DNA from: Zygnema cylindricum
Lineage: Eukaryota; Streptophyta; Zygnematophyceae; Zygnematales; Zygnemataceae
Length of the DNA stretch: 64,000 nt
NCBI GenBank assembly: GCA_037447655.1
Contig: JBBHKE010003045.1
Location: forward strand, 186,001 to 250,000
Reading direction: 5' to 3'
Shown: in pieces, positions 44,349 through 56,060 of the stretch
Numbering within the stretch: the first letter of the stretch is position 1
How the letters are laid out: each line of letters opens with the position of its first letter
The notes under the pieces: generated by a model
The model's database searches: none
What the model was told of the DNA's origin: nothing
The model's input: only the letters and a program-made list of their open reading frames with translations
Program-made: the position numbers and the translations under genes

Positions 44349-47300
44349 GATTATGGGCCCACCCTCTAGGGTGCCCACCTTTAATGGATCTGGGTTCATC
44401 TATTGGGAAGCCATGATGACGGGAGCTTTGTGTGAAAAACGATACTGGGGTATCGTCAGTGGACAAGTGAAACGTCCACCTACGGGAACTCCACCGGGAT
44501 TTGGGGGAGTAAGGTTTTCTGCAACAACGGCTGCCTCAGCGGAGGAGGCAGATGATGGGGACAGCAGTGTGTCCGGAAAGGAGAAAGGGAAGGAGACACC
44601 CCTCACTCCTATTGCCACAGTATCGACAGCGGCGACCGTGAAGACCGTGGAGAACGATACTCAAATGTGGGAGGATGTAAACATGGCTGCCAAGAACTTC
44701 ATTCAGAGGCACCTCACTCAAGGTTTGGCCACTCCTCATCTTCACATTTACAAGGCCGAGGAGTTGTGGGAGAGTTTGGTGGAGATTTATAGAGCTGGAA
44801 CTATTCAGGAGCTCCAAATGGCTGAGCAAAAGCTATTGAGTTACACTTACAAAGGAGGAAAGATGTTTGATTACTGTAATGATCTTTCTTGTTTGTATAT
44901 GGAAATGGAAAGTGCCGGGTGGACAGGTACAATAAAAATGAAAGTTAACACCCTTATCATGAAATTACCAGATGAGTTTCGAAAACATAGTGTACCGAGT
45001 ACAAGGAATGCCTGATAGTTCATGGAAATGGAACACAGTAGTCAGGATGATACTTGTGCAGGAAAACACGATGGAGATTAGGAGAGGAGGAAAGAGCATT
45101 CAAGCTCTAGCAGGAGGAGGGGACCGATGGGGGAAGGACACGAAGAAACCTTATAGAGGGGAAAGAGATAATTCTGGGGGACAGAGGCCCCCAAAGGGTC
45201 TTTGTCATTATCGCAAAATGCCAGGACACTTTATTGCAGATTGTGTTAAGCTGTCGGAGCTGAGGCTCCAAGAAAACCGTGGACGGGGTTCTTCCGGAGG
45301 GAAGAAAAAGGCACTTGTGGTTACAAAAGTGTCAGGAGAAATCGAGGATGAGTCATCTGAAGAGGATGGGGAGCCTCTTCTTGACGAGAGTCTGGAGGAG
45401 AAAGAGATCCCTCGGAGGCAGAAGTGTGCCCTTGGAGCAATTCGGGAAGCTCCACAGGAAGGATGGATCATCGACTCAGGTGCATCCATGCATATGTGTC
45501 GTGATAAAGAACTTTTCACTAAGCTAAGAAAGATTCCTACTGTAGAGATAGAGTATGGGGATGGGAGAGTGGTTACTACAAATCTAGTAGGATCAGTAGA
45601 TCTGAAAGTCTTAGTGGAGGGTAAGACTTCTATACTTATATTCTCACATGTACTTTACATTCGTCAGCTAAATAAAAATCTTGTCTTTACGTCTGTGTTA
45701 GATGACAAAGAGTTTGATACCTTCACTAGAAAGGGAGTATTTACAGCTAAGTATGGGGATGAAGTTTACTTCACAGCAGATAAAGGTAGCCAAGGAATGT
45801 TTAGGCTTAACCTGAGTAATGAAAAGAAGAATGCTTACTAAGTTGGTGTTCCTAAGGTGATGATTTGGCATAAGCGGTTGGGACATGTGCATTTTGATAG
45901 GTTAAGGGAAATGAAAAAACTTGGGGTAGTAGATGGCATTCAGTTTGGGGATAATAAAATGATTGATGATTGTAGTGGTTGTGCTCAAGGTAAGGCTCAC
46001 AAACTTCCTTTTCCCAAACTCGCCACATATAGAGGTGAGAAAGTGTTAGATTTCGTCCACACAGATATTTGGGGGCCTGCAAAAGTACCTTCGGTTGGAG
46101 GAAAGAGGTTTATGATGACACTAACTGATGACAGGTCTAGATACTCTAGAGTCTACTTTATGAAAACAAAGTCTGAAGCATCAACTTACTTCAAATAATA
46201 TAAAGCTTGGAGTGAGAAGTTGCATGAAACCCCCATTAAGTGGATAATTAGTGATAATGGGGGGGAATATACTTCTAACGAGTTTGAGGAATATCTGAGA
46301 GATGAGGGAGTGCAGCACCAAAAAACTGTACCATATAACCCGGAACAAAATGGGGTAGCTGAGAGGTTGAATCGAACACTAGGAGATAGTGTACGTAGTA
46401 TGTTGGCAGATAAGAAAATACGAAAGAGATTTTGGGCAGAAGCAATGAATTGTGCCAACTACATTAAGAATAGAGTCCTTACCTCAGCTGTAAAGGGAGT
46501 GACACCTTATGAGAGATGGGTTGGGAGAAAACCAGATATCTCACACCTTAAAGTATTTGGTAGCCAAGTTTATAGTCTTGACACGGATAGGTAAAACTGG
46601 AAACTAGATACTAAGGGAAAACCTGGATACTTTGTGGGATATGATGAGGATGTTAAGGGATATAGAGTCTATGACTTAGCGAAGAAAGATATCATTCTGG
46701 TCAAACACTTAGTTGTCATGGATGAAGGGAAGTCATTTGACCCCTTCAAATATACAAAGAAGATAAGGATCAGATTTGAGTCCGAAAGTGAGGAGAACCC
46801 GGTCGTTCCCGAAAGGGACATGGGTGAAACCGTGATTACAAATTCAGGGGAGATCCAAGATACAGGAGACTCACCGGAAACCTCACATACTCCTATGGAC
46901 TTCGAGGAGATAGAAGAAGCGGGACAAGAACCGGTTTCCATGGAAAGGGGAGCCGATGAGACAGTGAGAAGAAATACAAGACTTCCATCCATTCTTGCTT
47001 CGGAGTTTGAGGGAGGAAGGAGGAGCAGCAAAAGATTACAGGAAAAACAAGCCGCTCATAAGGTAACTAAGCTATCTCACCCTAATGAGCCTCAGTCTTA
47101 CTCGGAGGCAATGAATAGTCCAGAGAAAGAAAGATGGATTGGAGCTATAAATGATGAGATGGCTTCTATCATGGAAGCAAATACTTGGGAACTAGCAGAT
47201 TGTCCTCCAGACAGAAAACCTATTGGGTGTAAATGGGTATTTAAACTAAAACTGAACCCAGATAATACCATTGAAAGATATAAGGCTCGATTGGTAGCGA

Positions 47301-48669
47301 AGGGGTTCACCCAAAACGAGGGGATCGACTATGAGGAGACCTTTGCTCCAGTTGTTGGGTTCCCATCAGTAAGGATTCTCCTCAGCCTGGCAGCAGCGGA
47401 AGACATGAAAATCCACCAGACGGACATTAAGACTGCGTTTCTTAATGGTGAGTTAGAGGAAGAAATTTCATGAGACAACCCAAGGGGTTCGTGGAAAAAG
47501 GAAAAGAGAGCAAAGTCTGCAGGCTCATAAAGTCCTTATATGGACTGAAGCAGGCTGCGCGACAGTGGAATAAGAAACTAGATGAGTTTCTAACCAGTCT
47601 GGGATATATCCGTATCAGCTCTGACCATTCTATCTATGTGTTTGAAGATGAGAATGGTGTCATTTTTATTGCAATTTATGTGGATGATCTGCTTGTGTTG
47701 AGTAAACCCTTGGAAAAGATCAATAAGTTAAAAACAGATCTTAGAAGCAGATTTGATATGAAGGATTTAGGGGAGGCAAACTATATTTTGGGGATTCAAA
47801 TTGAGAGAGATAGGGGGAAGAAGATTATCAGACTTACTCAGAAAGAAGCAATAGGTAATATGCTTGAGAAATTCCAGATGGAAAATGCTAACAGTTGTAC
47901 CACTCCCATGGACTTGAAAAAAGTAAGTGATGGGAGTGTAGAAGGAGTGATGATCTTAGATGATCAAATGAGTACAGAAGAGAGAGAGTTTATGAAGACT
48001 ATCCCTTATAGACAGGTCGTAGGAAGTTTAATCTATTTTATGAATTGTACCAGGCCGGACATAGCGGCAGCAGTTGGAGTACTCAGTAGGAGTCTTAATG
48101 ATCCTAGGAAGAGGGATTGGGAGGCAGCCAAGAGAGTCATGAGATATCTGGTAGGAACCAGAGAGTTATGGTTGCATTTGGGAGGAGAGCACACTGACAT
48201 CACTACTTGGAGTGATGCCAGTTATGGGGACGCACCTATGAGACGATGCACTTCTGGGTATGTGTTGTATGTTGGGGAAGGTGCATGCTGTTGGAGCAGT
48301 AAGCAACAAAAGGTGGTTGCTCAGTCCACTATGGAGGCTGAATACATGGCCTCTTGTTCTGCTGTGAAAGAGTTGATGTGGGTCAAGTCCTTGCTGCAAG
48401 AACTGGGGTATATGAAGGAGGGAGTGCATGAAGTGTTTTGTGATAATCAAGCGGCCATAGCAATTGCAGCCAATCCAAAACATCATTTTAAGGCTAAACA
48501 TATGGACATAAGATTAAGTTTTGTAAGAGAAAAAGTTGAGAATAAAATAGTGAATCTTGTATATAGATCTGATGAGGAAATGGTAGCGGACATGATGACC
48601 AAACCTGTGCCCTCACCAAAGTTAAAATACTGTAGGGAAAAATGTGGATTAAAAGAAAAATTAAAATAG
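44329..48669 (+). pseudogene. copia gag-pol, disrupted
   Basis: Order: Gag with a UBN2-like region (44329-45015); zinc knuckle CHYRKMPGHFIADC, second Cys replaced by Arg; protease WIIDSGASMHMC (45465-45500); GAG-pre-integrase WHKRLGHVHFDRL; integrase core HTDIWGP, SDNGGEY and NPEQNGVAERLNR; RT KWVFKLKLN.., IKTAFLNGELEEEI and YVDD (47677-47688); RNase H DASYGD.., TMEAEYMA, DNQAAIAIA. Lesions: a frame change near 45000, in-frame TAA at 45839, 46196 and 46592, and a one-base loss near 47470 that shifts RT. Roughly 1,400 codons overall, normal for copia. It cannot make a full polyprotein. Confidence 0.94.
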
Positions 48670-48687
48670 ACTAGAAAATAAGGGGAG

Positions 48688-49685
48688 TGTTGAAATAAGT
48701 AGTTTTTGTATTTTCTAGGTCTAAATTACATTAGCAGAAACATATATAGAAAATGATGGCAGCCTGCCTCCATCTCTTCTCTCTTTCCCCCATACTTGTT
48801 GTAGTCACTGAAAGAGAGAGAGAGCGATGGAGCCATGGCTGCCTCAGCTCCATAGGAAGGACTAAAGAGTGACTTAAGTCACTCTCAACAAAAGGTTGAG
48901 TCCGGCAAGACTCGAACCCCCGACCAGTAAAGCGCGGCGTAGCCGTTAGCTCTAACCAGTCTGTCGTAGAAGTCCGTTAGATGATATAGGGTTTCATTCA
49001 TATTTAAACTATTGTATTATACTGAAATGATTTAACTGTAATATGGACGAAACGAACATAGAACTTGTTAAGGTTTAGTGCGAACGTCATTTCGCACGAA
49101 ACAAATGAAACGGACATTTGTTTTAAACGGTCGACATTTAATGTCGGATTTAATCCGACGGCGCACGTCATCGCCGAGATCGCGGAATGGTCACTTTGGA
49201 TTTTATGGACGTGGCATGACGTGGCGCCGCGTGGAAGGATGACATTCGGTCGCGAGAATTCCGGAGAATATACGAACGAGTGGAAAAATGACACGCGTCC
49301 ACTCAGTAGCCTTGTCGTACACAGGCCGTACAGAAAGGACATCGGCCGTAGTACCTTTCTGTACTTTACAGTAATATGATTGGTTCGTACTTTAGTAGAT
49401 AAGGGTTGTGAGAGAGATTTAGGACTTAGGAAATTTTGACACCTCTCTCTCTAAGAGAGCTTTGTATAAATTGGCATTTTTGCCGGCTCATAACTAATCG
49501 GCTGGTTGGCCGTTTTCAGTGATTCTTTTTGCTACGCACTCAGGGGAGTCCAGACTGCACAGGGGTGCAGTCAAATTGTCAGTTTGCATTGTTGGGCAGC
49601 AATGGTCGTGGCTTAAAGTGGGTTAGTTAAATACTATCTAGAGGCTTCCTGTATTCTGTAGTCAAATGGAGGACACAGAATTGCA
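48688..49685 (+). repeat. 3' LTR
   Basis: 998 bp against 1004 bp for the 5' copy; differences are scattered single bases and short indels (e.g. CTCTCTCTCTAAG against CTCTCTCTAAG). Ends GGAGGACACAGAATTGCA followed by the TTAAC duplication. Confidence 0.93.
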
Positions 49686-49690
49686 TTAAC

Positions 49691-49847
49691 AATAAAGTAC
49701 GATTTGCAGCCCTTTATCTTGAAGTAAGATTTGCGTAATGAATAGTGTTAGTACAATGCCAGATTTGCGACGCTAATCATAATGTCACGTACTTCCACGA
49801 TACCAAAAGTACAAAGTACAATAATTTTGGATAGTATGGACTACATA
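49691..49847 (-). mobile_element. hAT fragment (CAGAGGTCGCAAA family), right of the copia element
   Basis: Reads 'gatttgcgacgctaatcata' then 'cttccacgataccaaaagta' and 'caaagtacaataatttt', the reverse complement of the left-interior of 20950-21760. Homology stops near 49847 and no terminus was found. Confidence 0.65.
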
Positions 49848-50035
49848 ATATTGTTTTCGTCTCCGTTTTTCGGTACAACGGAAAAATAGTTGCTTTGTTC
49901 GATAATAGGAGGAAAATTTGTATTATTAAAAAGTAAAACTTCGGTTTGACTCCTTTTTCTTTTTTTCAAGAAATATTGTAACAACTTACAGTGGCTTCCA
50001 TAACAGATACCAAGGAAAAAATGGAGGGATACATG

Positions 50036-50195
50036 GGAGAGGGAGTGGGAGAGGGAGAGGGCGAGCCTCTCCCTCTCCCTCTCTCGGCCTCTCCCTCTCC
50101 TTATCCCTCTCCCTCTCCCTCTCCCTCTCCCTCTCCCTCTCCCTTTCTCTCTCACTCTCCCTCTCCTTCTCCTTCTCTCTCTCCCTCTCCATCTT
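50036..50195. repeat. (CCCTCT)n tract with inverted GA-rich start
   Basis: GGGAGAGGGAGTGGGAGAGG followed at once by long CTCCCT repeats, so the first 35 bases can pair with the tract to form a hairpin. Not in any recognised gene. Confidence 0.9.
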
Positions 50196-50369
50196 CGTTC
50201 CATATGTTTTTATTTCTCTACGATTTTTTTTTCGAAGAATACGCTGCGTGAATCCGTGCGTGAAAGAGTGTGAATATCGCTGACGGTTTTAGTGCGATGT
50301 GGCTTGAACTGTCCGCCTAGACATGTTTGCACGAAAATGTTTCCGTATCCACGAATCTACATTAGAGTA

Positions 50370-50930
50370 CTACGCCAATCGCTATTAGCGTAGTGTACGC
50401 TAATTTCGTCCCGCTTTTTTTATTTATTATTCTCCATCAGCGTAGTTCATTCTATTTTTTTCTTTACTCTATTTAGGGTTAATGTGTTAGTACCGTACAA
50501 AACGGAAGTACGCCATTTTTTAAATAGTGTGGTGTACGGTCAAAGTCAGGCCGTACAAAAACGTACCTTTTTAAGTGAAAAAGTACAATTCATTATGTTT
50601 AGTAGCCACGGACGCATAAAAATGTGCGGTCTAAAAAAGAGATCAAATCGGGTTGTCAAATATCACGTTCGCATATATTCGTCCAACAACCACGTTTCGA
50701 CTGTGTGAACGTACGATTTGTGTACGATTTGTCAGATTTTGTACAAATACCTATATTAGTGTAAGCATGTTTGCGACCGACATTTACTATTTTCAAAGAC
50801 CCAAATTATAATTATTAAACAATTAGAATGTATGTTTTTTTTCAAAATTTTCAAATTCTTAATTAGCGTAAACCACGGTAATTATTCATATACGCTAAAG
50901 AAACTTCTACGCTAATAGCGATTGGCGGTG
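50370..50930 (+). mobile_element. MITE, CACCGCCAATCGC family (inverted pair, arm 1)
   Basis: Left ACGCCAATCGCTATTAGCGTA and right ...GCTAATAGCGATTGGCGGTG. Interior includes ATAGTGTGGTGTACGGTCAA, ACGTTCGCATATATTCGTCC and GATTTGTCAGATTTTGTAC. Arm 2 (51154-51712) is the same element in the opposite orientation. Confidence 0.85.
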
Positions 50931-50944
50931 TACTCTACGGTACA

Positions 50945-51150
50945 GTATACTGTGTATCGCTATTAATATCAATCATTTTTCCGCCGCTTAAAGACATATT
51001 TTTACCGTACACACTCTGTTTAATTCTAAGTTTGAGACCGCCAATCGAAAGCTGAGAATCTATATTTCAATCTCAACCGTCAAATCCAAAATTCGACATT
51101 TGTGTACGAGAAAATAAGTTTTAGGTGGCGAAAAAAACATTAACACTACA
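50945..51150. mobile_element. MITE, CACCGTGTATCGC family (spacer of the inverted pair)
   Basis: TACTGTGTATCGCTATTAAT, TTTTCCGCCGCTTAAAGACA ... AAGTTTTAGGTGGCGAAAAA. Related to 13496-13694 and 35516-35732. Lies exactly between two inverted MITE copies. Confidence 0.7.
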
Positions 51151-51153
51151 GTA

Positions 51154-51712
51154 CACCGCTAATCGCTATTAGCGTACAAGTTTCTTTAACGTATAGGAAC
51201 AATTACAGTGATTTATGCTAATTAGGAATTTGAAAATTAAAAAAAAAACATACATTCTAATTGTTTACTAATGCTAATTTGGGTCTTTAAAAAAAAAATA
51301 TGTCAGTCGCAAACATGCGTAAACTAATATAGGTATTTGCACAAAATCTGACAAATCGTACACAAATCATAAGTTCACACAGTCGAAACGTAGTTGTTGG
51401 ACGAATATGTGCGAACGTGATATTTGACATCCCAATTTCATCCCTTTTTTAGAGTGCATATTCTCATGCGTCCGCGATTATTAAACTCATTTATTATATT
51501 TTTTTCACTTAAAAAGGTACGATTTTCTACGGTCTGACACTGACCGTACACCACACTATTTAAAAGACAACGTACTTTCGTTTTGTACGGTACTTGGAAA
51601 AAAACCCCAAATGGCGTAAAGTAAAAAACAGAATAAATTATGCTATTTGAGAATTTGAAAAAAAAAAGCGGGACGGAATTAGTATACATTACGCTTATAG
51701 CGATTGGCGGTG
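51154..51712 (-). mobile_element. MITE, CACCGCCAATCGC family (inverted pair, arm 2)
   Basis: CACCGCTAATCGCTATTAGC... to ...TTATAGCGATTGGCGGTG, 559 bp. The interior is the reverse complement of arm 1, e.g. ACAAAATCTGACAAATCGTA and GACGAATATGTGCGAACGTG. Confidence 0.87.
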
Positions 51713-52031
51713 TACTGTACAGTAATAGCGAGCGATTCCCGGTGTACTGTATTAAAGTGTCGCATATCATAGAGAAGTAATGTTGCATATCGTATCGAAT
51801 TACTGTACTGTAGTCACAAGTCGCAAAAGTCAAAATTTTACCTAAGCGAAACCAAGAAAAATGAAATTTTTGTACTGTCCATACAATCCAACATTATTGT
51901 ACTTTGTACTCTTTGGTATCGTGGAAGTACATGACATCATGGTTAGCGTTGCAAATATGACACGGTAGTAAACACTATTCATTTCGCAAATTTAAGGGAA
52001 CGCGACAAAGCGTCGCAAATTTGACACGATA

Positions 52032-52570
52032 AACCGCAAATCGTTATTAGTGTCAATAACTCTAATTTGGGTTTTTAAAATTTTGATTTTTTTTTTCAAA
52101 TAGGATACATAATTTTAATTTCTCCTTGACGTTAATTAAGGTACCGTACAAAATAGCGTAAAGCTCGAAAGTAGAATAAAATATAAATAGTGTGGTGTAC
52201 GGTCGATGTCAAACCGTACATAAATGTACCTTTTCAAGTGAAAATTCACAAAAAATGAATTAAATCAGACGTGCACGCATAAGAACGTGCGCTCAAAAAA
52301 ACGGGATTTGTTTGACACGTGAATTAGTATGGCATGTACGGATATTTAAATTCGCGACGGCATACGATTTCTAATATTTTGTACGGATACATATATTAAT
52401 GTATATAATCGTACGACGAATATTCCATTTTTGCCGTTCCCAAATTAGAATAAACACGGAAATTAGAATACATTTTTTTTTATGAAAAAATTCAAATTCT
52501 TAATTAGCATTAATTAAGGTAAATTTTCTTCAACACTATTCAAACTTTGACACTAATAACGATTGCGGTG
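52032..52570. mobile_element. MITE nested in the hAT element, TA target
   Basis: AACCGCAAATCGTTATTAGT... and ...CTAATAACGATTGCGGTG flanked by TA. It interrupts the family sequence 'gacacggTAgtacacta', which confirms a TA duplication of Tc1/mariner type. Confidence 0.87.
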
Positions 52571-52829
52571 TAGTAAACACTATTCATTTCGCAAATCTTA
52601 GGGAACGCGACAAATCGTAATTAGGGTGAAGTTCCATTGGGACATTCTGTAATTGTACGACCAACTTTACAGAATGCTACAATTTGAACGAAGTTCCATT
52701 GCACAGAGTCTGTAATCCAATTAAGTAACCTAGAAAATACCTAAGTAAACCTTTCATTTTAACAGTAGAGACTACTCCTAAGTAAACCTTTAATTTAAAC
52801 AGTAGAGACTACTCCTTACGAGATTTAGA

Positions 52830-54936
52830 CAGGTAAAAAGCAAGATGTTAGTCATTTCAAAGTCTTTGGTAGTAAATGCTTTATCTTGGATACATCTAAT
52901 GATAAATGGAAGATGGAACCGAAAGGATTACCGAGTATTCTGTTCGGATATGATGATCACTCAAAGGGTTATCGAGTTTTTGTATTTGAAAGGCAAAAAA
53001 TAATTATAGCGAGAAACATCATTGTTAAGGATGAGCTAGACTCGATAGATTTATTTCAAATAATAGAGCAAGAAAAGCAACAAAAAGTACAGGAATGTTA
53101 TTCTAGATTGCATCGATGAAATTGTCCCAAAGATACGAACTTCATCGGTGGTAACACGAGAGTCTGAAATTATCCATGTTCCTTCAGAAGTTCAGTTCTA
53201 ACAGGACCTACTCCGGTCAATGCCTAGTGATCGCAACCTGCGCATCAAGCGCAATGCAAGGGATCCGACAACTTCAGCCTCAAAATTTTCGGGGGGAAGA
53301 AGATTCAGTAGCCGTCTGCAAACAAGCTCTCACTTCGCCTACACAGCAACCTCAAGGGAGCCTCTAACCATTCGAGAGGCCTTCTCATCACCAAAGCGGA
53401 ACCACTAGATCGAGGCAGCAAACGATGAAATGAAGTCGATCATGGAAGCTCAGACATGGGAGCTTGTGGACCTTCCTCCGGACCGAAAAGCAATCGGCAG
53501 CAAATGGGTATTCAATGTGAAGTTAAATCTTGATAATACCATTGAAGGATATAAGGACAGGCTTGTGGTAAAGGGGTATAATCAAAAGGGGGGATTTGAT
53601 TTTGAAGAAACATTTTCTCCGGTTGTAAGATTTTTGACCGTTAGGATTTTGCTGTCCTTAGCTGCTATAAAAGATATGGAAATACATCAGATAGATGTGA
53701 AAACAATCTTTCTGCATGGAGAACTAGAGGAGACCATTTACATGCAACAGCCTGAAATGTATGCAAAACAAGGAAAATGACACTTAGTATGCAAATTGTT
53801 AAAATCTCTATACGGCCTAAAACATGCCCCAAGGCAATGGAATCTGAAGCTTGATGAATTTTTCACCTAGCCTAGGATTTCAAAGGATAAGTCCTGATCA
53901 CTCTGTCTATGTTCTAAAGGGTGAGGATGGGATAGTATATACAGCGGTGTATGTAGATGATTCACTATTAATTAGCAAATCTATGGCTAAAATTAACAAA
54001 ATAAAAACTGCTCTGAATTCACGGTTCGAGATGAAAGACCTCGGTGAAGCAAAATATATTTTGGGTATCCAGGTAGAGAGGGACAGAAATAAAAAAGTAA
54101 TAAAGTTGACTGAAAAGGAGGCTATTAGAATCATGTTAGATGAGTACGGAATGGGGGGGGCAAAAGGATGTCTAACTCAAATGGAGTTTCGTCAGAAGTT
54201 AGAGGGAGAAAAGACAAAATCGGGTGTCATTGTTAGCGAGTATTTAGAGTCAGGGGAGAATGATCTTATGACACTAATACCTTACAAACAGATAGTGGGA
54301 AGCTTAATACATTTCATGAACTATACCCGTCCTAACATTGCTGCAACAGTTGGGGTACTGAGCATAAGTCTAGAGAATCCGAGAATATCAGATTTTGATG
54401 CAGTAAGGAGAGTCTTAAGATATTTGGCAAGAACCAAAGACCTCAAACTCACACTAGGCGGAGGAGAAGTAAAACGGCCAACGTGGAGTGATGCAAGCTA
54501 TGGCGACATGCCAAGACGAAAATCCACCACGGGATTCTTTCAGCAAGTTGGGAACGGGACTTGCTGTTGGAGTAGCAAACTTCAAAAGGTCACAGCACAA
54601 TCGACAATATAGTCAAAATATATGGCAGCAAGCTCGGCCCTCAAAAAATTGTTATGGGTAAAATCCATGTTACAAGAACTAGGATACATGCAGGTTGGTC
54701 CATAAGTGATCTGGTGTGATAACCAGGCTGCCATTGCCATTGCCTCTAACCCAAGTCATCACTTGAAGAGTAACCACATGGATGTAAGATTACACTTTGT
54801 AAGAGAAAAAATGTTCTTGAGGGTGATTAAATTATGCTATTTGGCAGACGCAAGAATGATTGCTGATATGCTTACTAAAGCTCTTCCTGCTCCCAAGCTG
54901 AAGTATTGTAGGGATGTAGTAGGATTGGGTGAATAG
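52830..54936 (+). pseudogene. Second, older Ty1/copia pol relic (5'-truncated)
   Basis: Starts in the integrase C-terminus (SHFKVFG..., then GYDDHSKGYRVFVFE at about 52940). RT follows: KWVFNVKLNLDNTIEGYKDR (about 53505), DVKTIFLHGELEETIYMQQP, TGA at about 53778, then LLKSLYGLKHAPRQWN, a frame shift, YVDDSLLISK (about 53952), DASYGD (about 54495), TAG near 54610, then DNQAAIAIASNPSHHLKS and ADMLTKALPAPKLKYCRD. Many stops and shifts; no 5' LTR, gag, protease or integrase core. A different copia lineage from 43345-49685. Confidence 0.9.
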
Positions 54937-56060
54937 CTGAGTTGTTGCATTGCGATACTGCCATGCTGTGTTAGTCCACAATCTGAGTGTAGTGGGACTT
55001 GGTGACTAGTTGATTTTCGGCGCTGTTATGTTGCCATGGTGCGCTGCTATACTGCCATGTTGGCTATGTGTGACATCGCAACTGCGCGACTTTGACATCG
55101 TACCTGCGCTGATGCACTGAGTCTTATGATTTAGGGGCGTGTTGATTTTGGAAAACTTTAAGTCTCAGTAAATTAGTGTGACGACAGAAAGGTAGTAATT
55201 TGTAGCATAAGTTTCACAAGGACACGTGTCATCACTTGAGTGCAGTACAGGACAACGCAGCTGCTATGCAGACAGAGCAGTGCGGCAGCGAAGGTGCGAC
55301 GCAAATAGGACAACGTAGTTGCGATTACTTTGGATATGATTCGTACAGACAACGCAACTGCTGTTATCTTGGATATGATTCTGTACGGGACACCGCATCC
55401 GCGGGTGATATGAATGGGATTCGGTACAGGACAATGCAACTGCGATTGCTATGAACTAAGTCAACGGACGAGATTCATAAGAGTCTCACAAGTGACTTGG
55501 CCGACAAGTATTTGTACAATCTCTTAATATAGATTTTGAGTAATATTGACTGTACGATGATAGATTGGGTTGGCAAGATGAGGAACACGTAGATCTGAGT
55601 AGGTGGGTTGATTTTGGACGTACCTCTCACGTACACTTGTATCGACGGTACAACACTAAGAGTGTAAGACTTAGGACCTAGAGCATTTTATGTATCCAGA
55701 CTTCCAAGTAATAAAAATGCAAACAGTTTTTGGGAAACTTTTGAGTGTTATATCTTGAGTGTTGTCCGGTCAATTGTGTTAAAACTTTGGGAGTTGTCAG
55801 TGTTTATGCTGCTCTATAATTTGATAGAGCTTTGTGAAGTTTGGTTGCTTGTATAAGATTTGGTGAGCACTTGAAAACAAATGTTTGGTAGGATTCTTGA
55901 TAGCTTCTGAGAGTGTATCATGTCTACTTCTATTACTATTGCTGCTCCTCCACCTGCACCGGTGGTTGTAGAACAACAGATATTACCTCCGCCCGTACAG
56001 ATACTGCATTATGACATTGCATTCGAAGATTTTTTCAAGATTTTAAGCATCGAATATTAA
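54937..56060 (+). repeat. Probable 3' LTR region of the copia relic
   Basis: A purine-rich ATTTAGGGGCG precedes TGTTGATTTTGGAAAAC (about 55140), a plausible LTR start. 55245-55455 contains tandem 'gacaacgcaactgcgattac' then 'tttggatatgattcgtacag' units. Near 55923 a short open frame starts MSTSITIAAPPPAPVVVEQQ, Gag-like in composition. The LTR has no intact partner, so limits are inferred. Confidence 0.45.

Larger units (their letters stand above)
43345..49685 (+). mobile_element. Ty1/copia LTR retrotransposon, full length, 5-bp TSD
   Basis: Two LTRs (43345-44348 and 48688-49685) start TGTTGAAATAAGTAG and end GAATTGCA, and the whole element is flanked by TTAAC (43340-43344 and 49686-49690). 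A purine-rich tract GAAAATAAGGGGAG (48674-48687) precedes the 3' LTR. The internal region codes for Gag, protease, integrase, RT and RNase H in copia order (integrase before RT). LTRs differ at only a small number of sites, so insertion is fairly recent, yet the coding region is broken. It inserted into a degraded hAT element. Confidence 0.95.

Noticed and set aside
45839-46594. Non-standard genetic code (TAA read as Gln, as in some green algae) to explain in-frame TAA in copia pol
   Set aside because: bL31c ends cleanly in TAA, and no cellular exon here has an internal TAA or TAG. The copia also has frame changes, so simple decay explains it.
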